64,000 bases of DNA from Sulfuritalea sp. GTDB taxonomy: Bacteria > Pseudomonadota > Gammaproteobacteria > Burkholderiales > Rhodocyclaceae. Below the pieces are notes generated by a model. The model was not told the origin of the DNA. It ran no database searches and was given only the letters and a program-made list of their open reading frames with translations. Shown in pieces: positions 1 to 9,392 of the stretch. Every line of letters starts with the position of its first letter. Position 1 is the first letter of the stretch. Position numbers and translations under genes: made by a program. The DNA lies in assembly GCA_023229685.1 (NCBI GenBank), contig JALNYT010000003.1, positions 108,062 to 172,061 of the forward strand. The letters run 5' to 3'.

Positions 1-789
1 GCGGTCGAAATCCAGAATATGAACCTCCAGCACCGGCTTCATGCCCGCGCCGACGGTGGGCCGCACGCCGATGTTCGCGGCGCCGGGCAGCGGTTGCGCG
101 GCGACTCCCGAAACCGTGACGGCGAATACGCCGGACAGGGGCAGGCGCTGGCGCTTGACCTGGATATTGGCGGTGGGAAAGCCGATCGTGCGGCCGATCT
201 TCTTGCCGTCCATGACCCGCCCGGCGATGACAAAGGCGCGCCCCAGCAGTTCCTCGGCGTGCTCGATGTTGCCGCTCGCAAGTGCATGGCGCACGGCGGA
301 ACTGGATACGCGGAGCCCGCCGAAATCCACCGTGTGCATGGCCTCGACCACAAAGCGGTGCTGCTGCCCCATCCGTTGCAACAGGGCGAAGTCGCCGGCC
401 CGGCCCTTGCCGAAGCGGAAGTCGTCGCCGACGATCAGATGTCGCACCGACAAGCCCTGCACCAGGATGCGTTCGACGAACTGCTCGGCGGTGAGCGCCG
501 CCAGTTTGCGGTTGAAGCGACAGACATGCACCCGGTCGACGCCGCAATCCGCCAGCAGTTCCACCTTGTCGCGCAGACTGGCCAGACGCGCCGGCGCCTG
601 CTCCGGGGCAAACAGTTCGCGCGGATGCGGCTCGAAGGTGAGCACCGTCGCCGGCAAGCCAAGCTCGCGCGCCTTGGCTGTCAATTCAGCCAGCAGCGCA
701 CGATGGCCGAGGTGCACGCCATCGAAATTGCCGATGGTCAGTACCGTAGACGTCGTCGCCCGTTCGGGAACACCGCGAAAAACCAGCAT
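1..789 (-). CDS. ribF: Bifunctional riboflavin kinase/FMN adenylyltransferase RibF (3' end cut by window edge)
   Basis: Makes FMN from riboflavin and then FAD from FMN in the cytoplasm. Reading the minus strand from the ATG at 789 gives MLVFRGVPERATTSTV followed by the nucleotidyltransferase signature TIGNFDGVHLGH. Further on come FEPHPRELF, VGDDFRFGKGR and, in the kinase half, GRTIGFPTANI, all classic RibF landmarks in the right order. About 263 codons are present; the C-terminal part of the kinase domain lies before base 1. No strong Shine-Dalgarno is visible. The adenylyltransferase domain is complete. Identification is firm from the motifs. Confidence 0.95.
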   Translation of the reverse strand, partial: MLVFRGVPERATTSTVLTIGNFDGVHLGHRALLAELTAKARELGLPATVLTFEPHPRELFAPEQAPARLASLRDKVELLADCGVDRVHVCRFNRKLAALTAEQFVERILVQGLSVRHLIVGDDFRFGKGRAGDFALLQRMGQQHRFVVEAMHTVDFGGLRVSSSAVRHALASGNIEHAEELLGRAFVIAGRVMDGKKIGRTIGFPTANIQVKRQRLPLSGVFAVTVSGVAAQPLPGAANIGVRPTVGAGMKPVLEVHILDFDR

Positions 790-843
790 GGGGTTGAGGC
801 TGCAGGGAAAGCCGCTGATTATATCAACCTTGAAACCTCAGTT

Positions 844-974
844 AGCCACAGAGGGCACAGAGAACACAGAGATAGAGCGGGATTCAACCGCTTCTGCGCT
901 TCACCTCTGATGTGTGCCGCCCATCCATTGCAGTTGCTTGTTTTTCCTCTGTGAACTCTGTGCCCTCTGTGGCT
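844..974. repeat. Long-spaced CACAGAG palindromic repeat, copy 1
   Basis: A perfect 19-bp inverted repeat (844-862 and 956-974, arm AGCCACAGAGGGCACAGAG) flanks about 93 bp of unrelated sequence between ribF and amiC. Each arm is itself built from CACAGAG units. Related copies lie at 8311-8386 and 29546-29620. It sits between two minus-strand genes and could act as a transcript-stabilising or terminating hairpin, but no T-tract is present. Confidence 0.85.
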
Positions 975-993
975 GGAAGTGCGGTTTGCCGTA

Positions 994-2280
994 TCAATCG
1001 ACTCGCGCCAGCTTGGACTTCGCCAGCGGCGGGTTCCTCGCGAAGTAGCGGCGGATGCCCTTGAGGATGGCTTCGGCCATGCGGTCCTGATAGGCCTCGT
1101 CGTTGAGGCGCGCCTCTTCTTCGGGATTGGAGATGAAGGCGGTCTCGATCAGGATCGACGGGATGTCCGGCGCCTTCAGCACCGCAAATCCGGCCTGTTC
1201 CACCTGCCCCTTGTGCAGGGTATTGATACGGCCCAACTCGCCCAGCACGTTGTTGCCCAGCTTGAGACTGTCGTTGATGGTCGCCGTCTGCGACAGGTCG
1301 AGCAGGGTGCGCGCGAGATAGGGATCCTTGACGCCGAGATTGACTCCGCCCACCAGGTCGGCGGAGTTTTCCTTGTTCGCCAGCCAGCGCGCCGCCGAGC
1401 TCGAGGCGCCGTTTTCGGACAGGACAAAGACGCTGGAGCCGCGCGCCGTGGTCTTGACGAAGGCGTCGGCATGCACCGAGAGGAATAGGTCCGCCTGCAC
1501 CCGCCGCGCCTTTGCCACGCGCTGCTGCAGCGGAATGAAATAGTCGCCGTCGCGCGTCAGCACCGCGCGCATGTTCGGCGTGGCGTCGATCTTTGCCTTC
1601 AGCCGCCGCGCCACGGAGAGCGTGACGTTCTTCTCATGGCTGCCGCCGCGCCCGATCGCGCCGGGGTCTTCGCCGCCGTGCCCGGGATCGAGCACGATCG
1701 TGACCAGGCGTGCGATTTCCGGCTTTTCACCGGGTTTTTGCGCGGCGCGCTCGGCCGGCGCTTCCGCGGGCTTGCCCTGGCTGCCGGGGGCAGGCTCCGC
1801 CTTCTGCGGCGCCTCGCCGGATTTTTCGAGCAGCGCCATCAGGGGATCGACCGGTTCCACCGGATAAATGTCGAGCACCAGCCGATGGCCGTATTCGCCC
1901 ACCGGCGGCAGCGAGAACACCTGCGGTTTGACCTCGCCCTTGAGTTCGATCACGAGGCGCACCACGCCGGGCTTGTTGCGACCGGCGCGGATCAGCTTGA
2001 TGTAGGGATCGGAGTCGAGAATCTTCGAGGGCAGCGTCTGCAGCACCGAATTGAACTCGACCCCCTCGAGGTCGACCACCAGCCGGTCCGGATCCTTCAC
2101 CAGCAGATGCGAATACCTGATCGCCTGATCGTGCTCCAGCGTCACCCGCGTGTAGTCGCGGGCGGGCCAGACGCGCACTGCGAGGATGCTGGTGGCCGCC
2201 GTGGCGCCAGCGCCGACTCTTGAAACCAGCAGTGTCAGGCTGGCCGCAGCAAACTTGAGGACATCACGCCGGCGAGGCAT
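994..2280 (-). CDS. amiC: N-acetylmuramoyl-L-alanine amidase AmiC (Tat-exported, AMIN + Amidase_3)
   Basis: Periplasmic amidase that cleaves the peptide from N-acetylmuramic acid and helps daughter-cell separation. I start it at the ATG at 2280, which has an AAAGGGA Shine-Dalgarno and gives 428 residues. The N-terminus RRRDVLKFAAASLTLL looks like a twin-arginine signal. An AMIN domain follows (about residues 30-135, with VWPARDYTRVTLEHD), then an Ala/Pro-rich linker and the zinc amidase domain (about 190-415, with VLDPGHGGEDPGAIG, SVHADA and ETAFISN). The start overlaps the end of tsaE by 46 bases, so the two are probably co-transcribed. The signal-peptide region around 2195-2220 coincides with a copy of a dispersed repeat (VGAGATAA). 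Confidence 0.93.
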   Translation of the reverse strand: MPRRRDVLKFAAASLTLLVSRVGAGATAATSILAVRVWPARDYTRVTLEHDQAIRYSHLLVKDPDRLVVDLEGVEFNSVLQTLPSKILDSDPYIKLIRAGRNKPGVVRLVIELKGEVKPQVFSLPPVGEYGHRLVLDIYPVEPVDPLMALLEKSGEAPQKAEPAPGSQGKPAEAPAERAAQKPGEKPEIARLVTIVLDPGHGGEDPGAIGRGGSHEKNVTLSVARRLKAKIDATPNMRAVLTRDGDYFIPLQQRVAKARRVQADLFLSVHADAFVKTTARGSSVFVLSENGASSSAARWLANKENSADLVGGVNLGVKDPYLARTLLDLSQTATINDSLKLGNNVLGELGRINTLHKGQVEQAGFAVLKAPDIPSILIETAFISNPEEEARLNDEAYQDRMAEAILKGIRRYFARNPPLAKSKLARVD

Positions 2281-2747
2281 GTCCGTCCCTTTGCGCTGGC
2301 GGCCGTGATGCGGGCGAGGCGCCCGTCCTCCGGCGCACCCGGCGCAACGCGCAACTCGATTTGCATATCGGCGGCCGGCAGATACGGGGCGGCCTTGTCG
2401 GGCCATTCGACCAGACAAATTCCGCTTCCTGAAAAATATTCGTCGAGCCCTGCATCGAGATATTCTTCCGCCTGATTGAATCTATAGAAATCAAAGTGAT
2501 AGAAGTGTAATCCAGAAACCACATGAACTTCAAGTAGTGTGTAAGTGGGGCTTTTGACCGGCCCGCTGTCGCCTGCCGCGCGCAACAGCCCGCGCACCAG
2601 CGTGGTCTTGCCGGCGCCGAGGTCGCCCTCGAGCCAGATCACCAAGCCCGCCGCCCGTTGGCCGGTGATTGACGCGGCCAGTGCGGCGCCCAGGGCCAGG
2701 GTGTCGGCCTCGCCGGGCAGGGCTAAAGTAAGATGGTCGGCATGCAT
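2235..2747 (-). CDS. tsaE: tRNA threonylcarbamoyladenosine biosynthesis ATPase TsaE
   Basis: ATPase partner of TsaB/TsaD in forming t6A at position 37 of ANN-decoding tRNAs. The 170-residue protein starts MHADHLTLALPGEADT and carries the Walker A motif GDLGAGKTTLVRG, the SPTYTLLEV switch and the FYHFDFYRF/LVEWPDKA motifs of the family. The reading frame stays open far upstream, but the upstream part overlaps queG and is spurious; the ATG at 2747 matches family length. It is divergent from and overlaps queG by about 15 bases. It overlaps amiC at its 3' end, a pairing common in beta- and gammaproteobacteria. Confidence 0.94.
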   Translation of the reverse strand: MHADHLTLALPGEADTLALGAALAASITGQRAAGLVIWLEGDLGAGKTTLVRGLLRAAGDSGPVKSPTYTLLEVHVVSGLHFYHFDFYRFNQAEEYLDAGLDEYFSGSGICLVEWPDKAAPYLPAADMQIELRVAPGAPEDGRLARITAASAKGRTCLAGVMSSSLLRPA

Positions 2748-3814
2748 GGCAATGATGAAGATCCGGCGAAACTGAAGGAGAACATACGACGCTGGGGCAC
2801 GGACCTCGGCTTTGATGCCGTCGGCTTTTCCGCCGCCCAGGTCAGCGGTGCCGCAGAGAACCTGGGCGCATGGCTGGCGGCAGGTTTTCACGGCGAAATG
2901 GATTATATGGCGGCGTATGCAACTGGCGCCGGAAACAAGCGTGCCCAGCCCGAGCTGCTGCTGCCGGGCACGCGCAGCATCATCACCGCGCGCATGAATT
3001 ACCGCAGCACCGCCGCCGACTCCCAGGAGGCACTGGCCGACGGCGAACGCGCCTTCGTCTCGCGCTACGCTCTGGGCCGCGACTATCACAAGCTGTTGCG
3101 CGCGCGCCTGCAGAAACTCGCCGACCGGATCACCGATGAGACCGGCAGTTTCGCCTACCGGGTGTTCACCGACTCGGCACCGGTGATGGAAGTCGGCCTG
3201 GCGCAGAACAGCGGGCTGGGCTGGCGCGGCAAGCACACGCTGCTGCTCGAGCGCGAGGCCGGCTCGTATTTCTTTCTCGGCGAGATACTCACCGACCTGG
3301 CGCTGTCGCCCGATACGCCGGTGACCGATCACTGCGGCAGCTGCACCGCCTGCATCGAAGCCTGCCCGACCCAGGCCATCGTCGCGCCCTATCGCCTCGA
3401 TGCGCGACTCTGCGTCTCCTACCTCAGCATCGAGCTCAAGGGCAGCATCCCCGAGCCGCTGCGGTCGCTGCTCGGCAACCGCATCTACGGCTGCGACGAC
3501 TGCCAATTGGCCTGTCCGTGGAATCGTTTCGCGCCCCTGACGCGCGAGAACGACTTCACGCCGCGCCACGGCCTCGACCAGGCAACACTCGTCGAACTCT
3601 TCGCCTGGGAAGAAAGCGATTTCAACGAACGACTTGCCGGTTCGCCGATCCGTCGTATCGGCTTCGAGCGCTGGCTGCGCAACATCGCCGTGGCACTGGG
3701 CAATGCGCCGCCTGGCGCCGAAGTGATCAGCGCCCTGCGCTCACGCGCCGATCACCCGTCGGCGCTGGTGCGCGAGCATGTGGCATGGGCACTGCGACGG
3801 CAGGGTGTCGATCC

Positions 3815-3818
<4 letters not shown>
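2733..3818 (+). CDS. queG: Epoxyqueuosine reductase QueG
   Basis: Reduces epoxyqueuosine to queuosine in tRNA wobble position 34 using a cobalamin and two 4Fe-4S clusters. The 361-residue protein shows both ferredoxin-type cysteine clusters: CGSCTACIEACPTQAI near residue 205 and CDDCQLACPWNR near 253. It also has the RVFTDSAPVMEVGLAQNSGLGWRGKHT-type central region, and a HEAT-like C-terminus ending EHVAWALRR. The ATG at 2733 or the in-frame ATG at 2742 could be used. It overlaps the divergent tsaE start. Its TAG stop overlaps the stop of convergent sseA by a few bases. Confidence 0.95.
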
Positions 3819-4668
<850 letters not shown>

Positions 4669-4672
<4 letters not shown>

Positions 4673-5013
4673 TCGGCCAGCCAGCTGCGGGCGTCGGCCT
4701 CGTCGGCAAACACCGTGACGTCGGCGGTGACGAACAGCTGCTCCAACCACGCGCTCCAGGCCACCCACTGGCTGTCGGTGATCACGGCGATGCGCTTGAA
4801 GTCGCCGGCGTGCTGCTTGGAAAACCGGATCTCTTCCCAGGCTACGTCCACCGTGAAGTCGGCCATGTCGCGCAGGTCGACCAGCAAATTCAGCGGGCCG
4901 GAAAACTTGATCTCGTGCAGGACCAGGTCTTCGAATTCCTTGAAGTCGGCCAGAGTGAATTCGCCGAACACGGCGAATTCGACCAGTTGCCCCTTATGTT
5001 GTGTCGTAATCAT
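4669..5013 (-). CDS. SpoIIAA-like (STAS/UspA-lipid-binding type) small protein
   Basis: A 114-residue cytoplasmic protein starting MITTQHKGQLVEFAVFG. Its pattern (FTLADFKEFEDLV, LNLLVDLRDMADFTVDV, RIAVITDSQW, VFADEADARSWL) matches the SpoIIAA-like fold (PF11964). The physiological role of this fold is unsettled; lipid or small-ligand binding has been proposed. A GAGAGG Shine-Dalgarno precedes the ATG. It is translationally coupled to sseA, so a link to sulfur or stress metabolism is possible but only inferred. Confidence 0.8.
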
Positions 5014-5101
5014 GGTGAGCCTCTCAAGAGTCCATTTCAGCAGGGATCATATCCCGCGCAACACTTAATTTGCTTGACCCCGAACCGATAAATCCGCAGC
5101 C

Positions 5102-5133
5102 CAAAAAACAAAGGACCCGCAAGCGGGCCCTTT
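5102..5133 (-). terminator. Rho-independent terminator of hupB
   Basis: On the minus strand AAAGGGCCCGC-TT-GCGGGTCCTTT forms an 11-bp stem with one G-T pair, directly followed by GTTTTTT. It lies about 20 bases after the hupB stop codon, as expected for a strongly expressed single gene. Confidence 0.93.
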
Positions 5134-5153
5134 CAGAGGAAAGAAGATTGTTC

Positions 5154-5444
5154 TTACTTCTTGGCCTTCTTGCCGGAAACGGCGAGCTTGAAACCCGTAC
5201 CCGCGCTGAACTTCGGCACGGTGGTGGCGGGAATCTTGATCGTCGCGCCGGTCTTGGGGTTCTTGCCGGTACGCGCAGCGCGCTTGGCCGACTTGAACGT
5301 GCCGAAACCCACCAAGGTAACGCTATCCCCCTTGGATACGGCCTTCACTACTGCAGCCATGATCCCATCAAGCGCCTTGCCGGCGGCAGCCTTGCTTATG
5401 TCGGCTTCCTTGGCGGCGATTTCAATCAGTTCAGCTTTATTCAT
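5154..5444 (-). CDS. hupB: DNA-binding protein HU (beta type)
   Basis: Histone-like nucleoid protein that bends DNA as a dimer. The 96-residue protein [18 protein letters not shown] has the HU signature [21 protein letters not shown] split by the beta arm, and an unusual lysine-rich tail (SGKKAKK). A strong GGAGGAATTTAAAGC-ATG ribosome site fixes the start. The gene is monocistronic, lying downstream of mnmA on the same strand with a 94-base gap, and has its own terminator. Confidence 0.97.
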   Translation of the reverse strand: MNKAELIEIAAKEADISKAAAGKALDGIMAAVVKAVSKGDSVTLVGFGTFKSAKRAARTGKNPKTGATIKIPATTVPKFSAGTGFKLAVSGKKAKK

Positions 5445-5538
5445 GCTTTAAATTCCTCCGGTAATTTTGAGGGCATCCCGCCCAAAAAAGATTCTAAACC
5501 TGCCCCCCCCGGCAGATGCAAGGACTTTATGCACAGTT

Positions 5539-6642
5539 TTATGCGCCTGACGCCTGATGTGTTGCAATGATGCCGCCACCCAGACAGACCCTCGATTCGT
5601 AGAGCACCAGCGATTGTCCCGGGGTCACTGCCCATTGCGGCGCAGCAAAAACGACCTCGCACTCCCCGCCGGAAATGCGCTCCACCTCGCACGCGGCGTC
5701 CGGCTGGCGGTAGCGCGTTTTCGCCGCATATACCCAATGCGTGTGCGGTGCATTTCCGGAGACCCACGACAGATCGTTGGCCATCACGCTGCCTGAGAGC
5801 AAGGCCGGATGTTCGTGGCCCTGCACGACCCAGAGGATGTTCTTTTCCATGTCCTTGGCGGCGACGAACCAGGGCTCCTCCGGGGCGCCCTTGACGCCGC
5901 CGATGCCCAGGCCCTCGCGCTGGCCGAGGGTGTAGTACATCATGCCCTCGTGATGGCCGACCACGCGATCCGTGCCGAGCACCCGAATCTCCCCCGGCTG
6001 CTTCGGCAGGTAGCGCGCGAGGAATTCACGGAAGGGTCGTTCGCCGATGAAGCATATTCCGGTCGAGTCCTTGCGCGCATGATTCGGCAGGCCGGCCTCC
6101 TCGGCGATGCGCCGCACATCGCGTTTGTACAGGTGGCCGACGGGAAACAGCGTCTTCGCCAGTTGCGCCTGATTCAGCCGGTGCAGGAAATAGCTCTGAT
6201 CCTTAGTGCCGTCTTCGGCCTTGAGCAACTGCCACGCGCCGAGAAACTCCCGCACCTGCGCATAGTGTCCGGTGGCGATCTTGTCGGCGCCGAGCGCCAG
6301 CGCATGGTCGAGAAAGGCCTTGAACTTGATTTCCGAATTGCACAGCACGTCGGGGTTAGGCGTGCGGCCGGCCTGATACTCGCGCAGGAAATCGGCAAAC
6401 ACACGCTCGCGGTACTCGGCGGCAAAGTTGACCGCCTCGAATTCGATGCCGATCGTATCCGCAGCCGCAGCGGCGGCGACCAGATCCTCGCTCGAGGAAC
6501 AGTATTCGTCGGTATCGTCGCCCTCCCAGTTCTTCATGAACAGGCCGATCACCTCGTAACCTTCGCGCTTGAGCAGCAGCGCTGCCACCGAAGAATCGAC
6601 GCCACCGGAGAGGCCGACGATAATCTTTCCCTTGGAGCCCAT
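5539..6642 (-). CDS. mnmA: tRNA-specific 2-thiouridylase MnmA
   Basis: Thiolates U34 of tRNA-Lys/Glu/Gln using sulfur relayed by the Tus/IscS system and ATP. The 367-residue protein starts [18 protein letters not shown] (PP-loop). It carries the catalytic cysteines in [12 protein letters not shown] and [12 protein letters not shown], and the C-terminal CLGGGIIA. I use the ATG at 6642, which overlaps the nudJ stop as TGATG; the track frame extends upstream into nudJ and is not needed. The nudJ-mnmA order matches that of Escherichia coli. Confidence 0.96.
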   Translation of the reverse strand: MGSKGKIIVGLSGGVDSSVAALLLKREGYEVIGLFMKNWEGDDTDEYCSSSEDLVAAAAAADTIGIEFEAVNFAAEYRERVFADFLREYQAGRTPNPDVLCNSEIKFKAFLDHALALGADKIATGHYAQVREFLGAWQLLKAEDGTKDQSYFLHRLNQAQLAKTLFPVGHLYKRDVRRIAEEAGLPNHARKDSTGICFIGERPFREFLARYLPKQPGEIRVLGTDRVVGHHEGMMYYTLGQREGLGIGGVKGAPEEPWFVAAKDMEKNILWVVQGHEHPALLSGSVMANDLSWVSGNAPHTHWVYAAKTRYRQPDAACEVERISGGECEVVFAAPQWAVTPGQSLVLYESRVCLGGGIIATHQASGA

Positions 6643-7094
6643 CAGTCGTAGTGCCTGACCAGTTCGAGCGGAAAACGCCGGCCGGCGAGGTAGTCGCTCA
6701 CGCACTGCCACACCAGCGGGCTGCGATGCCGATCCGCGTTGGCGCGAATCTCGTCGGGCGTCATCCAGACCGCGCGCAGGATGCCGTCATCGAGCACGCG
6801 GCCTTCCTCGTGCGCGCCCAGTTCGCCGGAAAATGCAAAACGCAGATAGGTGATGTCGCCCTGCGGCCGCAGCCACTGATAGATGCCGACCAGCGCCGTC
6901 GGCGTAAATCCCCAGGCAGTCTCTTCCAGGGTTTCGCGCGCACAGGCAGCGACCAATGACTCGCCTTCATCGAGATGGCCGGCGGGCTGATTGAAGCGCA
7001 AGCCGCCGTCGGTTTCCTCTTCGACCAGCAGAAATCGTCCGTCGCGTTCAACCAGCGCGGCGACGGTGACATTGGGCTTCCAGATACGATTCAT
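6642..7094 (-). CDS. nudJ: Nudix hydrolase NudJ (HMP-PP / nucleoside phosphate phosphatase)
   Basis: A 150-residue Nudix protein, [20 protein letters not shown]. Its Nudix box is [21 protein letters not shown], with the catalytic Glu residues intact. In E. coli the orthologous neighbour of mnmA is NudJ, which hydrolyses the thiamine precursor HMP-PP and some nucleoside di/triphosphates; substrate here is inferred from that synteny. It is translationally coupled to mnmA. A TAAAAT box ends only six bases before the ATG, so a leaderless message is possible. Confidence 0.88.
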   Translation of the reverse strand: MNRIWKPNVTVAALVERDGRFLLVEEETDGGLRFNQPAGHLDEGESLVAACARETLEETAWGFTPTALVGIYQWLRPQGDITYLRFAFSGELGAHEEGRVLDDGILRAVWMTPDEIRANADRHRSPLVWQCVSDYLAGRRFPLELVRHYD

Positions 7095-7100
7095 CGGCGC

Positions 7101-7122
7101 ATTTTAGCGCCCCTGCTAAAAT
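7101..7122. promoter_or_regulatory. Palindromic divergent -10 region between nudJ and ilvE
   Basis: ATTTTAGC (7101-7108) and GCTAAAAT (7115-7122) are a perfect inverted repeat with a 6-base spacer. Each arm reads as a TAAAAT -10 box for the gene on its side. No convincing -35 boxes are visible, so this is a candidate only. Confidence 0.45.
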
Positions 7123-7155
7123 CAGGGCTTCAACAACGCAAGCTGGAGACCCACC

Positions 7156-8085
7156 ATGTCCATGGCCGACCGTGACGGCTTTATCTGGTACGACGGCAAG
7201 CTCGTACCCTGGCGCGATGCCACCACCCATGTACTGACGCACTCGCTGCACTACGGCCTCGCGGTGTTCGAGGGCCTGCGCGCCTACAAGACCGTTTCCG
7301 GCACGGCGATTTTCCGCCTCAAGGAGCACACCGACCGGCTGTTCGCCTCGGCGCACATCTATCGCATGCCGATGCCTTACGACAAGGCGACGCTGATGGA
7401 AGCGCACAAGGAAGTGGTGCGCGCCAACCAGCTCGAATCCTGCTACCTGCGGCCGATCGCCTTCTACGGTTCGGAGAAGATGGGCGTCAGCCCGCGCGGT
7501 GCGGTCACCCATGTCGCCATCGCGGCATGGCCCTGGGGCGCTTATCTCGGCGAAGAAGGCCTGGAAAAAGGCATCCGCGTCAAGACTTCGAGCTACTCGC
7601 GGCACCACGTGAACGTCAACATGGCGCGCGCCAAATTTGCCGGCACCTATCCCAACTCGATCCTGGCCAATATGGAAGCCACTGAAGACGGCTATGACGA
7701 GGCCATGCTGCTCGACGTCGATGGCTTCGTCGCCGAAGGCGCGGGCGAAAATCTGTTCATGGTCAAGGACGGCGTGATCTACGAACCCGAAATCGCTTCG
7801 GCGCTGATGGGCATCACCCGCAGCACGGTCATCACGCTGGCCGCGGAACTCGGCTACAAGGTAGTCGCCAAGCGTCTCACGCGCGACGACATCTACATTG
7901 CCGACGAGGCCTTCTTCACCGGCACGGCGGCCGAGGTCACGCCGATCCGCGAGCTCGACAATCGCACCATCGGCGGCGGCAGTCGCGGCCCGGTCACCGC
8001 CAAGCTCCAGAGCCTGTTCTTCGACCTGGTCAATGGCAAAGTACCGGCCCACGCCGACTGGCTCAGTCTTGTCCAAAGCACTTGA
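7156..8085 (+). CDS. ilvE: Branched-chain amino acid aminotransferase IlvE
   Basis: PLP-dependent last step of Leu/Ile/Val synthesis. The 309-residue class IV transaminase shows DGFIWYDGKLVPWRDA, HYGLAVFEGLRAY, the PLP-lysine region NMARAKFAGTYPNSI, EGAGENLFMV and GTAAEVTPI. A GGAG site precedes the ATG at 7156; a second in-frame ATG at 7162 is an alternative. It begins a plus-strand run with the zinc-finger protein, waaF and others. Confidence 0.95.
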   Translation: MSMADRDGFIWYDGKLVPWRDATTHVLTHSLHYGLAVFEGLRAYKTVSGTAIFRLKEHTDRLFASAHIYRMPMPYDKATLMEAHKEVVRANQLESCYLRPIAFYGSEKMGVSPRGAVTHVAIAAWPWGAYLGEEGLEKGIRVKTSSYSRHHVNVNMARAKFAGTYPNSILANMEATEDGYDEAMLLDVDGFVAEGAGENLFMVKDGVIYEPEIASALMGITRSTVITLAAELGYKVVAKRLTRDDIYIADEAFFTGTAAEVTPIRELDNRTIGGGSRGPVTAKLQSLFFDLVNGKVPAHADWLSLVQST

Positions 8086-8093
8086 GGTAAATC

Positions 8094-8300
8094 ATGTCCA
8101 CTCTCGACGAATCGCAGCGCCAAGTCACCGTTACCGCCCACGACCTGCCGCTGGCCTGCCCGCGCCCCGATGCGCCTTTGTGGGCGCGCCATCCGCGGGT
8201 CTTCATCGACGTGCTGAAGAGCGCCACCGGCGAAGCCGCCTGCCCCTACTGCGGCACGGTGTATCGCTTTACCGGCGAGCGCCCCAAGGGGCACCACTGA
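8094..8300 (+). CDS. Zinc-finger (CHCC-type) small protein
   Basis: A 68-residue protein starting MSTLDESQRQVTVTA. The spacing of Cys (LACPRPD), His (ARHPRVFID), and CPYCG near the C-terminus matches the zf-CHCC family (PF10276), related to the mitochondrial complex I subunit NDUFS6. In betaproteobacteria this gene commonly follows ilvE. The start lies 8 bases after the ilvE stop, so they form an operon. The function of the bacterial versions is not established. Confidence 0.85.
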   Translation: MSTLDESQRQVTVTAHDLPLACPRPDAPLWARHPRVFIDVLKSATGEAACPYCGTVYRFTGERPKGHH

Positions 8301-8310
8301 GAACCCATTT

Positions 8311-8386
8311 GGCCGCAGAGTTCACAGAGGGCACAGAGAAAAGCACCCATCGGTTCTCTCTGTGATCTCTGTGTCCTCTGTGGCTG
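8311..8386. repeat. CACAGAG palindromic repeat, copy 2 (overlaps waaF start)
   Basis: Left arm GGCCGCAGAGTTCACAGAGGGC and right arm GATCTCTGTGTCCTCTGTGGC pair imperfectly with a short loop. It is the same family as 844-974 and 29546-29620. The right arm supplies the likely GTG start of waaF (8380, with in-frame GTG codons also at 8362 and 8371). Confidence 0.85.
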
Positions 8387-9390
8387 AAAAAATCCTTGTC
8401 GTCGCTCCGTCCTGGATCGGCGACACGATTCTCGCCCAGCCTTTCCTCGCACTGCTCAAACGCAAGCATCCGGCCGCGCGCATCGAAGTGCTGGCAGCGG
8501 ACTGGTCGGCGCCGCTGCTGGCGCGCATGGCCGAGGTCGATGCGGTGATCGTCAATCCCTTCCGCCATGGCGAGTTCAGTTTCGGCGCGCGACGCGCCCT
8601 CGGTCGCCGTCTCGCCAGCGCCGACTATTCGACTGCCTATGTCCTGCCTAACTCGTGGAAGTCGGCGCTGGTTCCCTTCTTCGCCGGCATTCCACGGCGC
8701 GTCGGCTATCAGGGCGAAAGCCGCTACCTGCTGCTGAACGAACGCCATCGGCTCGACGTCGCCGCACATCCGCAACTGGTGCAACGCTACGCCGCGCTGG
8801 CCGGACCGCTGCCCGCCAGCTTGCCGCCGCCGCGGCTGAGTTCCACGATCGAGCAGCAACAGGCCGCGCGCCTGGCCCTGAATCTGCCTCTTGACGCGAC
8901 ACCGGTGATCTTCTGTCCGGGCGCTGAATACGGCCCCGCCAAGCGTTGGCCGGCGCGGCACTTCGCGGCGCTGGCGCGACTCGTCGCAACGCCGCAGAAC
9001 CCGGTCTGGCTGGTCGGCTCGGCCAAGGATCTAGCCATCGGCGAAGAAATATCCGCTGCGGCAGCAGGTGCGGCGCTCAATCTGTGCGGTCGCAGCACGC
9101 TGGAGCAGGTCATCGACCTGATCGCCTCCGCGCGTTGCGTGGTGAGCAACGACTCCGGCCTGATGCACGTCGCGGCGGCGCTGGAGCGACCCCTGGTGGC
9201 GCTCTACGGTTCGTCTTCACCGGCCTATACGCCGCCGCTGTCAGCGCAGGCGCAGATCGTTTCGCGAAACCTGCCGTGCAGCCCCTGCTTCAAGCGCGAA
9301 TGCCCGCTCGGGCATTTCGACTGCATGAACGGAATCAGCCCGCAACAGGTGGCGGCTATCATCACCACTCAACTTGCCCCATCCGTCTGA
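8380..9390 (+). CDS. waaF: Lipopolysaccharide heptosyltransferase II WaaF
   Basis: Adds the second heptose to the LPS inner core at the cytoplasmic face of the inner membrane. The glycosyltransferase family 9 landmarks are clear: ILVVAPSWIGDTILAQPFL, CPGAEYGPAKRWPARHFA, NDSGLMHVAAAL, LYGSSSPAYTPPL and the Cys-rich tail CSPCFKRECPLGHFDCM. No ATG is available near the N-terminus; GTG at 8380 gives 336 residues and is preferred. GTGs at 8362 and 8371 lie inside a dispersed repeat and would add up to 6 residues. No Shine-Dalgarno is evident. Confidence 0.92.
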   Translation: MAEKILVVAPSWIGDTILAQPFLALLKRKHPAARIEVLAADWSAPLLARMAEVDAVIVNPFRHGEFSFGARRALGRRLASADYSTAYVLPNSWKSALVPFFAGIPRRVGYQGESRYLLLNERHRLDVAAHPQLVQRYAALAGPLPASLPPPRLSSTIEQQQAARLALNLPLDATPVIFCPGAEYGPAKRWPARHFAALARLVATPQNPVWLVGSAKDLAIGEEISAAAAGAALNLCGRSTLEQVIDLIASARCVVSNDSGLMHVAAALERPLVALYGSSSPAYTPPLSAQAQIVSRNLPCSPCFKRECPLGHFDCMNGISPQQVAAIITTQLAPSV

Positions 9391-9392
9391 CC

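Noticed and set aside
844..974. CRISPR-like array at the CACAGAG repeats
   Set aside because: Units are inverted, irregular and without spacers of constant length; no cas genes are present.
2748..3569. Upstream extension of the tsaE frame
   Set aside because: It lies antisense within queG, and TsaE has family length from the ATG at 2747.
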